This document shows positions 1 through 6,722 of a stretch of DNA of 10,594 nucleotides, piece after piece. Source of the stretch: Clostridia bacterium (GTDB lineage Bacteria; Bacillota; Clostridia; Oscillospirales; Acutalibacteraceae); assembly GCA_900754145.1 (NCBI GenBank), contig CAAEBW010000382.1, positions 1 through 10,594 of the forward strand. Direction: 5' to 3'. Made by a program: the position numbers and the translations under genes. How positions within the stretch are numbered: the first letter of the stretch is position 1; every line of letters starts with the position of its first letter. The notes under the pieces were generated by a model. That model made no database searches, was not told where the DNA came from, and worked only from the letters and a program-made list of their open reading frames with translations.

Positions 1-27
1 CAGAGCGTAAATACTGGCAAAAAGAAA

Positions 28-79
28 AAAGGCGGCTTTGGCTGTCATTTATACCCTTTTACAAAAGGTAGCCGCCTTT
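28..79. terminator. Hairpin at left edge, terminator-like on both strands
   Basis: A perfect 10-bp inverted repeat, AAAGGCGGCT (28-37) and AGCCGCCTTT (70-79), encloses a 32-nt loop with a smaller inverted repeat (CCTTTT 55-60 with AAAAGG 63-68). Read on the - strand, the stem is followed by six T residues and then CTTTTT, a classical intrinsic terminator. On the + strand the trailing T run is only three. It may therefore end transcription arriving from either side, or be a dispersed palindromic repeat. Nothing upstream can be assigned: the two open frames at bases 1-80 are too short to identify. Confidence 0.55.
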
Positions 80-98
80 AACTCGGCGTTTCGCCAAG

Positions 99-179
99 CA
101 AAAGGCACAAACTCCTTGCGGACAACGAATAACAATTATCTCTCTACTCTTATTTCACGCGGGGTGTTTGTGTCTTTTG
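99..179 (+). promoter_or_regulatory. Long stem-loop in the leader of the signal peptidase gene
   Basis: Bases 99-112 pair with 166-179 over 14 consecutive positions with one G-U pair. After one T-T mismatch, bases 114-120 pair with 158-164 over seven more positions with two U-G pairs. The wobble pairs form only in RNA copied from the + strand, which suggests a transcribed leader of the downstream gene. The 37-nt loop is pyrimidine-rich. Its TACTCTT (145-151) can pair 6 of 7 with the Shine-Dalgarno region AAGAGGA (194-200), so the structure could affect translation or act as an attenuator. No T tract follows the stem. The regulatory role is inference. Confidence 0.5.
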
Positions 180-207
180 GTTGACGAGACAGAAAGAGGA
201 GCTTTAT

Positions 208-750
208 ATGCTGAACAAAATCAGAAAAGTGTGGAATACGGTTACAACCCTTTTGGTTATTGCGGTTGTGATTCTTGTAATTTTGCTTGCGGGCGTGCGC
301 TTTGCGGGGATTGTGCCCTACGCCGTCCTTTCGGGAAGTATGGAGCCCGAATATCCCGTAGGCTCGCTTCTCTATGTGAAAAATGTTGATACAAATAAGC
401 TTAAGGTCGGCGACGATATCACCTTTATGCTTGACGAAGATACCTTGGCGACCCACAGGATTGTTGAGGTAATACCCGATGGGGAGGACGCTTCGGTTGT
501 TCGCTTTAAAACAAAGGGCATTGCCAACGAATATGCCGACGGCGGTTTGGTTCACTCTAAAAATGTTGTCGGCAAGCCTGTTTTCTGCATTCCGTATCTC
601 GGATATGTTTCTTCATATATTCAAAACCCACCGGGTCTTTATATTGCGATTGCCGGGGGAGTAATTATTTTAGCTTTGGCTTTTTTGCCGGATTTATTTA
701 AGGATAAACCGCAAAAGACGGAGAACGCCGAGGAAAGCTCGGAAAATTAA
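208..750 (+). CDS. sipW: SipW-like signal peptidase I (ER-type)
   Basis: This is a membrane signal peptidase of 180 residues that should remove the signal peptides of the TasA-like proteins encoded just downstream. The start is the ATG at 208, preceded by GAGGAG six bases upstream; an in-frame TTG at 181 lacks that spacing. The first membrane segment spans about residues 12-38. The catalytic box SGSMEP follows, with the nucleophile predicted at Ser44. The general base is His83 in ATHRIVEV, the Ser/His arrangement of archaeal and eukaryotic-type peptidases and of Bacillus SipW, rather than the Ser/Lys of ordinary bacterial type I enzymes. A third conserved block, KGIANEYAD, carries a likely supporting acid at Asp111. 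A second membrane segment lies at about 143-161 and is followed by a charged cytoplasmic tail. In the Bacillus tapA-sipW-tasA operon the same enzyme type sits beside its substrates. Family assignment is firm; the substrate set is inferred from position. Confidence 0.93.
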   Translation: MLNKIRKVWNTVTTLLVIAVVILVILLAGVRFAGIVPYAVLSGSMEPEYPVGSLLYVKNVDTNKLKVGDDITFMLDEDTLATHRIVEVIPDGEDASVVRFKTKGIANEYADGGLVHSKNVVGKPVFCIPYLGYVSSYIQNPPGLYIAIAGGVIILALAFLPDLFKDKPQKTENAEESSEN

Positions 751-755
751 TTTGG

Positions 756-776
756 GGTAACGCCGATAAGGTTGCC
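756..776 (+). other. Small hairpin between peptidase gene and first fibre gene
   Basis: GGTAAC (756-761) can pair with GTTGCC (771-776) through one U-G pair around a 9-nt loop. An AT-rich run and a stretch of seven T residues follow before the AGGAGG site at 796-801. The T run starts well after the stem, so this is a weak terminator candidate at best. It could instead be a processing or attenuation point that raises fibre-subunit expression above that of the peptidase. I see no convincing promoter in this 59-nt gap. Confidence 0.25.
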
Positions 777-809
777 TATATAAAAATATTTTTTTAGGAG
801 GTTTTTGTT

Positions 810-1409
810 ATGAGAACAAAAACAAAAGCGCTTGTTACAGCATTATGCGCGGTGTTGCTCGTGGTTGCTTCGGTAATGGGAACAATGGCATACCTTACCT
901 CGCAGGATACTGTAACGAACACATTTACGGTCGGCAATGTAAAAATCACACTTGACGAAAAAGATGTTGATAAAGATCAAAATACCGCCGACAATGTCAC
1001 TCTTCCAACCGGAGAGGTCCGTGATAAGGCGAATAAATATCACCTGATTCCGGGCAATACATATGTAAAAGACCCTAAGGTTCATGTCGACGCAAACAGC
1101 GAGAACTGCTGGCTGTTCGTTAAACTTCAAAACGGTCTTAATGCTATCGTTGACAATACGACTATCGAAGCTCAGATGGTTGCAAACGGCTGGACGGTTT
1201 TGGATGAGGCGAATAATATTTATGCATATAAAGATATCGTCGCTGCCGGTGCAAATAAAGTTGTGTTTGAAAGCTTCAAGCTTAAAGGTGATGCTGAGGT
1301 TGCAAGATATGCAAACGCAGATATAACCGTTACCGCATACGCCGTGCAGGCTGATAATTTTGCTACTGCCCAAGCCGCTTGGGAAGCCGCAAAATTTCCG
1401 ATTAATTAA
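810..1409 (+). CDS. TasA/camelysin-like fibre protein 1 (SipW-type signal peptide)
   Basis: This is a predicted secreted fibre subunit of 199 residues. AGGAGG (796-801) precedes the ATG at 810. The N-terminus has a basic start, a hydrophobic core and the SipW-type segment MGTMAYLTSQ, with cleavage predicted after Ala27, followed by the typical NTFTVGNVKITL strand. The core holds a KDPKVHV...NCWLFVKL block (about 87-106) and ends with an ITVTAYAVQAD segment (172-182) and a Trp-containing tail, the usual layout of TasA/camelysin proteins. The mature form has a single cysteine, Cys100, shared with the next protein. Those two paralogues are clearly closer to each other than to the later members. 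In Bacillus, TasA polymerises through strand exchange of its N-terminus; the same behaviour here is inference. Camelysin homologues have been reported as proteases, but I see no metalloprotease motif. Confidence 0.85.
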   Translation: MRTKTKALVTALCAVLLVVASVMGTMAYLTSQDTVTNTFTVGNVKITLDEKDVDKDQNTADNVTLPTGEVRDKANKYHLIPGNTYVKDPKVHVDANSENCWLFVKLQNGLNAIVDNTTIEAQMVANGWTVLDEANNIYAYKDIVAAGANKVVFESFKLKGDAEVARYANADITVTAYAVQADNFATAQAAWEAAKFPIN

Positions 1410-1458
1410 ATAGCGGATTAAACCTTGTTTATAAAAAAATCGAAAAGGAGAAAACAGA

Positions 1459-2094
1459 ATGAAAAAAAAGGCACTTGTTTCGGTTCTTTCTGTCGCTTTG
1501 GTACTCTGCTTTGCAGCGGGTGCTACCATTGCATGGCTCAAAGACCAGACGCAGGAAGTTAAAAACACGTTCACTGTCGGAGATGTCGATATCGCAATGT
1601 CCGAAACAGTCGGCGGAGAATTAAAAAATACAGACGATACAACAAGCGCGATTGTAAACGATACCTATAAAATGGTTCCGGGTGCAACGCTTTCAAAAGA
1701 CCCGGAAGTAATCGTAAATGCAGGTAGCGAGGCTTGCTGGTTGTTTGTAACAATCGACAAATCTGCCAACTTTGATGATTTTATGACCTTCGACGTGGCA
1801 GACGGCTGGACTTTGGTTGACGGTGAAACAAACGTATATTACCGTGAAGTTACTGCGACCGGCGCTGATGCGCAGAAATTCCACGTAATTAAAGGTGATA
1901 CCGTTAAAGTAAACACCAATGTAACTAAAGAAATGCTGAACTCACTTACATCAGACACATCGGATACATCGTCCGCATATGTTGGATATCCCACCCTTAC
2001 ATTCAAGGCATATGCTGTTCAGAAGGATTACCTTACTAAATCGGACGGTACTGCAGTTATAACAGCTGCCGACGCTTGGGCTCTTGCAAAATAA
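1459..2094 (+). CDS. TasA/camelysin-like fibre protein 2 (SipW-type signal peptide)
   Basis: This is a second predicted fibre subunit, 211 residues, starting at ATG 1459 with AAGGAG at 1445-1450. The signal peptide ends in GATIAWLKDQ, with cleavage expected after Ala25; Trp replaces the usual aromatic Tyr/Phe of the motif. NTFTVGDVDIAM follows as the first mature strand. The middle block SKDPEVIV...EACWLFVTI (about 79-99) matches that of the preceding protein, including the lone mature cysteine (Cys93). The C-terminal part carries a Ser/Thr/Asp-rich stretch (about 160-173) absent from the neighbour, then LTFKAYAVQKD and a tail ending in DAWALAK. The gene lies 49 bases after its paralogue, most likely in the same operon. 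Local duplication followed by divergence explains the pair. Its exact role, major or minor subunit, cannot be told from the sequence. Confidence 0.85.
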   Translation: MKKKALVSVLSVALVLCFAAGATIAWLKDQTQEVKNTFTVGDVDIAMSETVGGELKNTDDTTSAIVNDTYKMVPGATLSKDPEVIVNAGSEACWLFVTIDKSANFDDFMTFDVADGWTLVDGETNVYYREVTATGADAQKFHVIKGDTVKVNTNVTKEMLNSLTSDTSDTSSAYVGYPTLTFKAYAVQKDYLTKSDGTAVITAADAWALAK

Positions 2095-2123
2095 TTAAAA
2101 TTTTCGGAAAGGACTCTTGATTT

Positions 2124-2741
2124 ATGAAAAAGAAAATCATATCGCTTTGCTTAGTTGCCGCTCTTGCGGTTGTAGCAATAGCAGGCACTTCTCTTGCGTA
2201 CTTTACCGATAAGGACGCAAAAACCAATACCTTCACACTCGGAAATGTTGTTATTGAGCTTAACGAGGAAAATTGGGCAGCTCCCACTGCCGCCGTTCCC
2301 GATGTGGAATATGCTAAAGACCCGGTAGTTACAAACATCGGCGAAAATGACGCGTGGATTCGTGTTGATGTAACCCTGTCCGACGCTGCGGCGTTCACAG
2401 CTGCTGCTGAAAAACATCAGATTACCGACCTTGCAACAATCTTTGCGGGCCACGATGAAACAAAGTGGACTCTTGCGGGCGAGCCTGTTTATGATAAAGA
2501 AGCTGATACGCTTACATATTCGTATTATTACATTACCGTACTTAAAGCCTCCGAAGTAGCTGACGAAGACGGCGAGTCAACAGAGCCTCTCTTTACCTCT
2601 GTTACAATCCCTGCCGAGTTTGACAACGTAGATATGGAAGCAATCGGAGAGTATTTTACCATCGATGTAACCGCTCATGCGATTCAGACCGCGGATTCTT
2701 ACAGTACAGTCGCAGATGCTTTTGCAAAATACGGCAAATAA
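2124..2741 (+). CDS. TasA/camelysin-like fibre protein 3 (SipW-type signal peptide)
   Basis: This is a third predicted SipW-dependent secreted protein, 205 residues, starting at ATG 2124 after an AAGGA site (2109-2113), 29 bases downstream of the previous stop. The signal region reads GTSLAYFTDKDAKTNTFTLG, with cleavage expected after Ala25. Next come a YAKDPVVTNIGENDAWIRVDV block (about 63-83), where Ala replaces the cysteine of the first two paralogues, and a C-terminal IDVTAHAIQTAD segment. The mature protein has no cysteine and many acidic residues. It carries a 'KDP.V.N.G..DAWIRV' core found widely in this family. It is the last gene before the hairpin-rich gap at 2742-2891, so it probably ends the first transcription unit. 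Confidence 0.85.
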   Translation: MKKKIISLCLVAALAVVAIAGTSLAYFTDKDAKTNTFTLGNVVIELNEENWAAPTAAVPDVEYAKDPVVTNIGENDAWIRVDVTLSDAAAFTAAAEKHQITDLATIFAGHDETKWTLAGEPVYDKEADTLTYSYYYITVLKASEVADEDGESTEPLFTSVTIPAEFDNVDMEAIGEYFTIDVTAHAIQTADSYSTVADAFAKYGK

Positions 2742-2771
2742 AAACCGCTCTTTCTTCAAACATTTTGCTTT

Positions 2772-2788
2772 CCTCCCTTTGTGGGAGG
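2772..2788 (+). other. CCTCCC/GGGAGG hairpin after fibre protein 3
   Basis: CCTCCC (2772-2777) and GGGAGG (2783-2788) form a 6-bp GC-rich stem with a 5-nt loop just after the stop codon at 2741. No T run follows, so by itself it is not a normal terminator. It could protect the 3' end of the upstream transcript, or work together with the next hairpin. Confidence 0.35.
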
Positions 2789-2793
2789 AGGGT

Positions 2794-2849
2794 ATAAACG
2801 GACGCCTTGATATATTATGAAGACGTCTGTTTATGTCCTTTTATAAAGG
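2794..2849 (+). terminator. Probable terminator between the two halves of the island
   Basis: ATAAACGGACG (2794-2804) pairs with CGTCTGTTTAT (2824-2834) over 11 positions with one G-U pair, around a 19-nt loop. CCTTT/AAAGG (2837-2849) forms a second small stem directly afterwards, and the stretch is T-rich. This looks like a leaky or tandem terminator separating the three-gene fibre block from the next genes, leaving the latter to read-through or to their own promoter. Confidence 0.5.
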
Positions 2850-2853
2850 CTTT

Positions 2854-2859
2854 TATAAT
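2854..2859 (+). promoter_or_regulatory. Candidate -10 box for the second fibre block
   Basis: A perfect TATAAT lies at 2854-2859, 32 bases before the start codon at 2892. The best -35 candidate at 18-bp spacing, TTTATG (2830-2835), matches consensus only 3 of 6 and falls in the terminator stem. This is weak support for a separate promoter after the terminator. Confidence 0.3.
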
Positions 2860-2891
2860 TCAACAATTTCTTACGGGAAAGGAATATTTAT

Positions 2892-3464
2892 ATGAAACGG
2901 AAGATTTTAGTCTTTACTTTGATCATAGGGGTGATAGCCGTATCGGCGTTAGGCACTCTGGCGTATTTCACCTCGGAGGACACGGCGACTAATGTGGTGA
3001 CCGCGGGAAATGTGGAAATCAAGTTAAAGGAAAACGCTTTGTCGGAGGACGGAAAAACCCTTGTACCCTTTGAAAACAATCAAATCGGAATTATGCCCGC
3101 AAGCGAGGTTTCAAAAATCGTAACGGTTGAAAATACGGGAGATCAGCCCGCCTTTATCCGTATAAAGCTTGCTAAAAGCATTATTCTTGCCGAGGATAAG
3201 ACCGACGAAACCGACCTTTCCTTAGTTAGCTATGACTTGAATCTTAAGGACTGGACCGAAAAGGACGGTTGGTATTATTATAACAAACCTTTGCCGGCAG
3301 GCGAAGAAACCGTACCGATATTCACAAAGGTCAAATTTGCCGACGAAATGAGCAATATATATCAAAACAGCAAGGTTGAAATCAAAATTGACACTGAGGC
3401 AACCCAGACGGCGAATAACGGCGACAGTGCGATAGACGCCGCAGGCTGGCCAAGTGCGGAGTAA
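2892..3464 (+). CDS. TasA/camelysin-like fibre protein 4 (SipW-type signal peptide)
   Basis: This is a fourth predicted SipW substrate, 190 residues, starting at ATG 2892 with a GGAAAGGA site upstream. The signal segment GTLAYFTSEDTATNVVTAGN gives expected cleavage after Ala24, followed by the strand VEIKLKEN. The family core is present as VSKIVTVENTGDQPAFIRIKL (about 73-93) and the C-terminal strand as VEIKIDTEATQTAN. It contains no cysteine. It belongs to the branch with the 'ENTGD..AFIRIK' core rather than the Cys-containing branch of the first two genes. Its stop codon overlaps the TAAGGAGG ribosome binding site of the giant-protein gene, so the two are tightly coupled and their products probably work together, for example as the fibre subunit nearest the large protein. 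Confidence 0.85.
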   Translation: MKRKILVFTLIIGVIAVSALGTLAYFTSEDTATNVVTAGNVEIKLKENALSEDGKTLVPFENNQIGIMPASEVSKIVTVENTGDQPAFIRIKLAKSIILAEDKTDETDLSLVSYDLNLKDWTEKDGWYYYNKPLPAGEETVPIFTKVKFADEMSNIYQNSKVEIKIDTEATQTANNGDSAIDAAGWPSAE

Positions 3465-3480
3465 GGAGGATACCGACAGT

Positions 3481-6400
3481 ATGTATATTATACAAAATTT
3501 ACGCGGGAACCCGCGAATCGGACTGTACAAGGGGATTTCACTTCTTTTATGCCTTGTGATGCTTTTCTCCTCGTTTCGTTTCGGCGGTTCCGCTATTATT
3601 GCGAAAGCTGAAGACAGCAACACCGTAACTGTTACGGTAAACTATGTTTATGATTCCAACAAAAGCATGGTTGCGCAGCCCTACCGCGCACAGATTGCAA
3701 AAGGCTCCGATTTTAATAAAACACTAGAGATACCGAAGCTGTTCAACTACTCTATTCCCGCTGACAAGGCAGAGGGACTTAATACCGGTATAACTCTTAA
3801 TACCGGCGATGAATACACACTAGTGTTTGATCTTGAAAATGTATCGGAAGATATAAAAGTCACGCTTTATTATGTTGCGGGAACAGCGAAATATACGGTT
3901 TATCACTATTATCAGAATCTTGATGATGATGATTACAGTAAACCTACGGTAATAGAGCTGACCGGAGATATTGACGCATATACCCAAGCTGTGGCAAACA
4001 ACAAGCCCGGTTATCACTGCAAGGGCATTCCGCAGACAACGATTGCCGCAGACGGAACGACCAAGGTTGAAATTTATTATGACCGTAATTACTATACCGT
4101 TATCTTTGATGTAAACGGAGGCGTTAACGGTCCTGAACCGATTTATGCGAAATACGGCACGACTTTTGAGGCCAAGACGATTCAGGAGCCGAGCCGAAAA
4201 GGCTACACATTTCTCGGTTGGCAGCCGATTTTATCAGATACGGTCACTATTGAAGGTAATGCGACCTATGTGGCCCAGTGGCAGCCCGAAAAGGGACAGG
4301 CGGACTATACCATCGTTCTTTGGGGACAGAATGCCAACGATGACGAGTATTCCTATCTCAGATCCCACGACGCTTGGGGCAATGTGGGCAGTCAGGTTAC
4401 TTGGAATGAGGGTACGCTCATCAGCCATGTGCATACAGATGAGTGCCGAAAACTGACATGCAGATTGGAGGAGCATACGCATAGCGGGGATTGTTCCCTA
4501 AATTGCACAATAAACGAACACAAGCATGATGCAAGCTGCTGCTCACTGGAAGAACACACTCATAGCATTGAGTGCTATCCAGGCGCAACTAATAATACTG
4601 CTTCTCCGAGCTTCGCTCCGTCAAATCCGGAGAATGGTCAGATATACAAAGGTTCCTTTATTATTTCGTGGAGCTATATTTATTTCAACGGTCAGTGGTA
4701 TGAGTACAGCGGCAGTGCAAGCAACGGCGATGTTGTGAGTATGGATTGCGGCAAGATTGAGCATACCCATGGTGTGGGATGTGATTATGAGAAATGCGGT
4801 CTTGAGGAGCATACTCACTCCGAGGCCTGCTACGGCTGCGGCAAGACGGAACACACGCATACCGCTGATTGCTATTCGTGCAACATTCCCGATACGCCGA
4901 TCCGGCATATGAGCGACATTAAACCGGATACGGCGCTGTGGGTATATGATCACAGCGATTCCGTAACGGTAGACGCTAACGGCAGTACCGTGTTGAATGT
5001 GTACTTCACACGAACGATCTTCAAGCTGGAGTTCCGAAAAGCGTATTCCAATAGCAATGATTTTGGCACAATAAATGCCCGCTGGGGCAAGAATATCGCA
5101 AGCGAGTATAATGCCATTGTAAAAGAAGCGGGCAGCAGTTTTTGGAGCAGAAATCGAGACGCAAGCGGGCCTTATACTAACTACATCGGCGTAATGCCGG
5201 CGGAAAACAGAACATATTACAACAAAACAGAGTCCGGCCAAAGCAACACAATGTACTATTATGCCGAGAACCTGAACGGTCAGTATGAAGAGATTTTCCG
5301 GATATCCTTTGGCGGCACTTATTCTGTCACCGATGAAGACCGTTATGAATTTGAGGGATACACCTGCAATTTGAATGCCAGTGCCAAAAACGGTGACTCC
5401 TGCGACGGCGCAAAGTTTTACTACAAGCGCAACACATACGCGCTGGAGTTCTACTCAGCGAGCAACAGTGAGCCGGATAAAACGGAAAACCCGCTGTATC
5501 AGGAGCCGCTTGGCAAATATGATTACACACCAACCAGCAAGCCGTCCACCGTTGAGCCGGACGCCGTCTTCGTCGGTTGGTATCAGAACCCGGAATGTAC
5601 CGGAGAGCAGTATGATTTGGCGCTCCATACAATGCCTTCCAATAATATCGCGCTTTATGCCAAGTGGGTCAACGGTTTGTATACGGTAAGAACCTTTACA
5701 GACGAAACGATGAAAACTCCTTATACCTACGACGGCTACACCGGTGAGCAGAAAAACATCGAGAAGTATACGCTTGCCGTAGAACCGACGCCTCCAGCCA
5801 AAGAGGGATATGTTTTCATCGGTTGGTTCTACAAGGATGGCGAAACAGAAAAGCCTTTCTCCTTTACCATGCCGATCACGAAAGACTACGACCTCTATCC
5901 GAAATTTTCCGAGCCTATGGCAGTGAGTTATACCGTTCACTATTATAAGGCAGGAACGACGGAAAGAGTCGCAGACGACCGCACAAATTCCGTGATGATC
6001 AGAACGACGGTAACGGAAAAAGCAAAGATGGGAAATGAGTTAAATCTTCTTACGGAGGCAGACAGAAACAATTATTATCCCATTAATACAAGCACCAGCG
6101 TAATTATCAACCGGCTTTCTCAGGAAATCATTTTTTACTATACCGAAGCGACAGAAGTAAAATATAAAGTGTATTATCAGGATCCTGACGGCAATGACTT
6201 GATTAAACCTGCAACAAAAACGACGAATTACTCTATTGTGACGGAAGAGTATGTTGCGATTCCTAATTATTCACCCAGACAGTACCAAATTACGCAGGAT
6301 ATGTCTTCAGATGAAACCAAGAACAAGATAATATTCATATATGACCCAATGTATACTTCGCTCAAAATTCTAAAGAACGTTGAGCAGGCGGTTGATAATA

Positions 6401-6708
6401 ATCAGACTTTTTTGTTCCGTATTACCGGTGAGGAAGTTGATCTTACTGTCACAGTTCACGGCAGCGGTTCAGTAACGGTCAGCGGATTAAAGGCGGGAAA
6501 GGATTACACCGTAACCGAAATTACCGATTGGGCGTGGAGATACGGCTTTGAAAGCGTATCAACGGAATTGGAACATACTAATGTATCAAACGGCGTGAAG
6601 GTAACGCTTAAAACCGCTCAATCCGATAATCAAATCACCTTTAATAATACGCGGGCGAAAAATCAATGGCTTGACGGAAATTCCTATAGAGTCAATAACT
6701 TTAACTAA
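3481..6708 (+). CDS. Large secreted multidomain surface protein with InlB-type, MucBP-like and Cys/His repeats
   Basis: This is a predicted adhesin or matrix protein of 1075 residues. The start is ATG 3481, 11 bases after TAAGGAGG; an in-frame GTG at 3454 lies inside the preceding gene. A conventional signal peptide ends at AKA/ED (cleavage after Ala43). Modules in order are: beta-rich segments with a MucBP-like 'TVYHYYQN' strand (about 45-203); an InlB-type Listeria-Bacteroides repeat with FDVNGG and GYTFLGW (205-267); a first Cys/His array (316-366); a Gly/Ser-rich spacer with aromatic residues; a second array (423-467); two further degenerate InlB-like repeats containing FVGWYQ and FIGWFYK (about 653-810); two MucBP-like repeats (about 815-957); and a prealbumin-like domain (about 959-1060) resembling the DUF5979/Cna_B group. 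There is no LPXTG, WxL, SLH or choline-binding anchor; the end is a short tail with WLDGNSYRVNNFN. Attachment may therefore depend on the neighbouring fibre proteins. The ligand is unknown. Confidence 0.85.
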   Translation: MYIIQNLRGNPRIGLYKGISLLLCLVMLFSSFRFGGSAIIAKAEDSNTVTVTVNYVYDSNKSMVAQPYRAQIAKGSDFNKTLEIPKLFNYSIPADKAEGLNTGITLNTGDEYTLVFDLENVSEDIKVTLYYVAGTAKYTVYHYYQNLDDDDYSKPTVIELTGDIDAYTQAVANNKPGYHCKGIPQTTIAADGTTKVEIYYDRNYYTVIFDVNGGVNGPEPIYAKYGTTFEAKTIQEPSRKGYTFLGWQPILSDTVTIEGNATYVAQWQPEKGQADYTIVLWGQNANDDEYSYLRSHDAWGNVGSQVTWNEGTLISHVHTDECRKLTCRLEEHTHSGDCSLNCTINEHKHDASCCSLEEHTHSIECYPGATNNTASPSFAPSNPENGQIYKGSFIISWSYIYFNGQWYEYSGSASNGDVVSMDCGKIEHTHGVGCDYEKCGLEEHTHSEACYGCGKTEHTHTADCYSCNIPDTPIRHMSDIKPDTALWVYDHSDSVTVDANGSTVLNVYFTRTIFKLEFRKAYSNSNDFGTINARWGKNIASEYNAIVKEAGSSFWSRNRDASGPYTNYIGVMPAENRTYYNKTESGQSNTMYYYAENLNGQYEEIFRISFGGTYSVTDEDRYEFEGYTCNLNASAKNGDSCDGAKFYYKRNTYALEFYSASNSEPDKTENPLYQEPLGKYDYTPTSKPSTVEPDAVFVGWYQNPECTGEQYDLALHTMPSNNIALYAKWVNGLYTVRTFTDETMKTPYTYDGYTGEQKNIEKYTLAVEPTPPAKEGYVFIGWFYKDGETEKPFSFTMPITKDYDLYPKFSEPMAVSYTVHYYKAGTTERVADDRTNSVMIRTTVTEKAKMGNELNLLTEADRNNYYPINTSTSVIINRLSQEIIFYYTEATEVKYKVYYQDPDGNDLIKPATKTTNYSIVTEEYVAIPNYSPRQYQITQDMSSDETKNKIIFIYDPMYTSLKILKNVEQAVDNNQTFLFRITGEEVDLTVTVHGSGSVTVSGLKAGKDYTVTEITDWAWRYGFESVSTELEHTNVSNGVKVTLKTAQSDNQITFNNTRAKNQWLDGNSYRVNNFN
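4426..4578 (+). repeat. Cys/His repeat array 1 (coding)
   Basis: This stretch encodes four HxHxxxC units in 51 residues (316-366): HVHTDEC, HTHSGDC, HKHDASC and HTHSIEC, separated by short linkers such as RLEE and SLEE that carry extra cysteines. The spacing of paired His and Cys suggests metal binding or disulfide-locked units; neither is shown by sequence alone. Similar 'C.LEEHTH...C' units occur in other Firmicutes surface proteins. Confidence 0.8.
4747..4881 (+). repeat. Cys/His repeat array 2 (coding)
   Basis: This stretch encodes three further units of the same kind (residues 423-467): HTHGVGC, HTHSEAC and HTHTADC. The CGKIE, CGLEE and CGKTE linkers place a cysteine five residues before each HTH. 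About 56 residues of unrelated, aromatic and Ser-rich sequence separate it from array 1. That sequence looks like an insertion within one original array. Confidence 0.8.
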
Positions 6709-6722
6709 AGGAGGCAGGCGGT

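Noticed and set aside
181..210. TTGACG at 181 with TTATAT at 204 as a promoter
   Set aside because: It would start transcription inside the signal peptidase coding region, past its ATG.
843..1574. Long - strand open frame (243 codons) across fibre proteins 1 and 2
   Set aside because: It is the antisense shadow of two well-supported + strand genes. It is Ile/Cys-rich with no recognisable domain, and has no plausible ribosome binding site.
3454..3480. GTG at 3454 as start of the giant-protein gene
   Set aside because: It overlaps the preceding gene and lies before a strong TAAGGAGG site; ATG 3481 gives a normal signal peptide.
4426..4881. Cys/His repeats read as zinc-finger DNA-binding domains
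   Set aside because: The protein has a signal peptide and adhesin modules, so these units are extracellular; spacing does not match classical zinc fingers.
4621..5241. - strand open frame of 206 codons within the giant-protein gene
   Set aside because: The + strand frame there encodes continuous, recognisable surface-protein sequence; the antisense frame has no motif.
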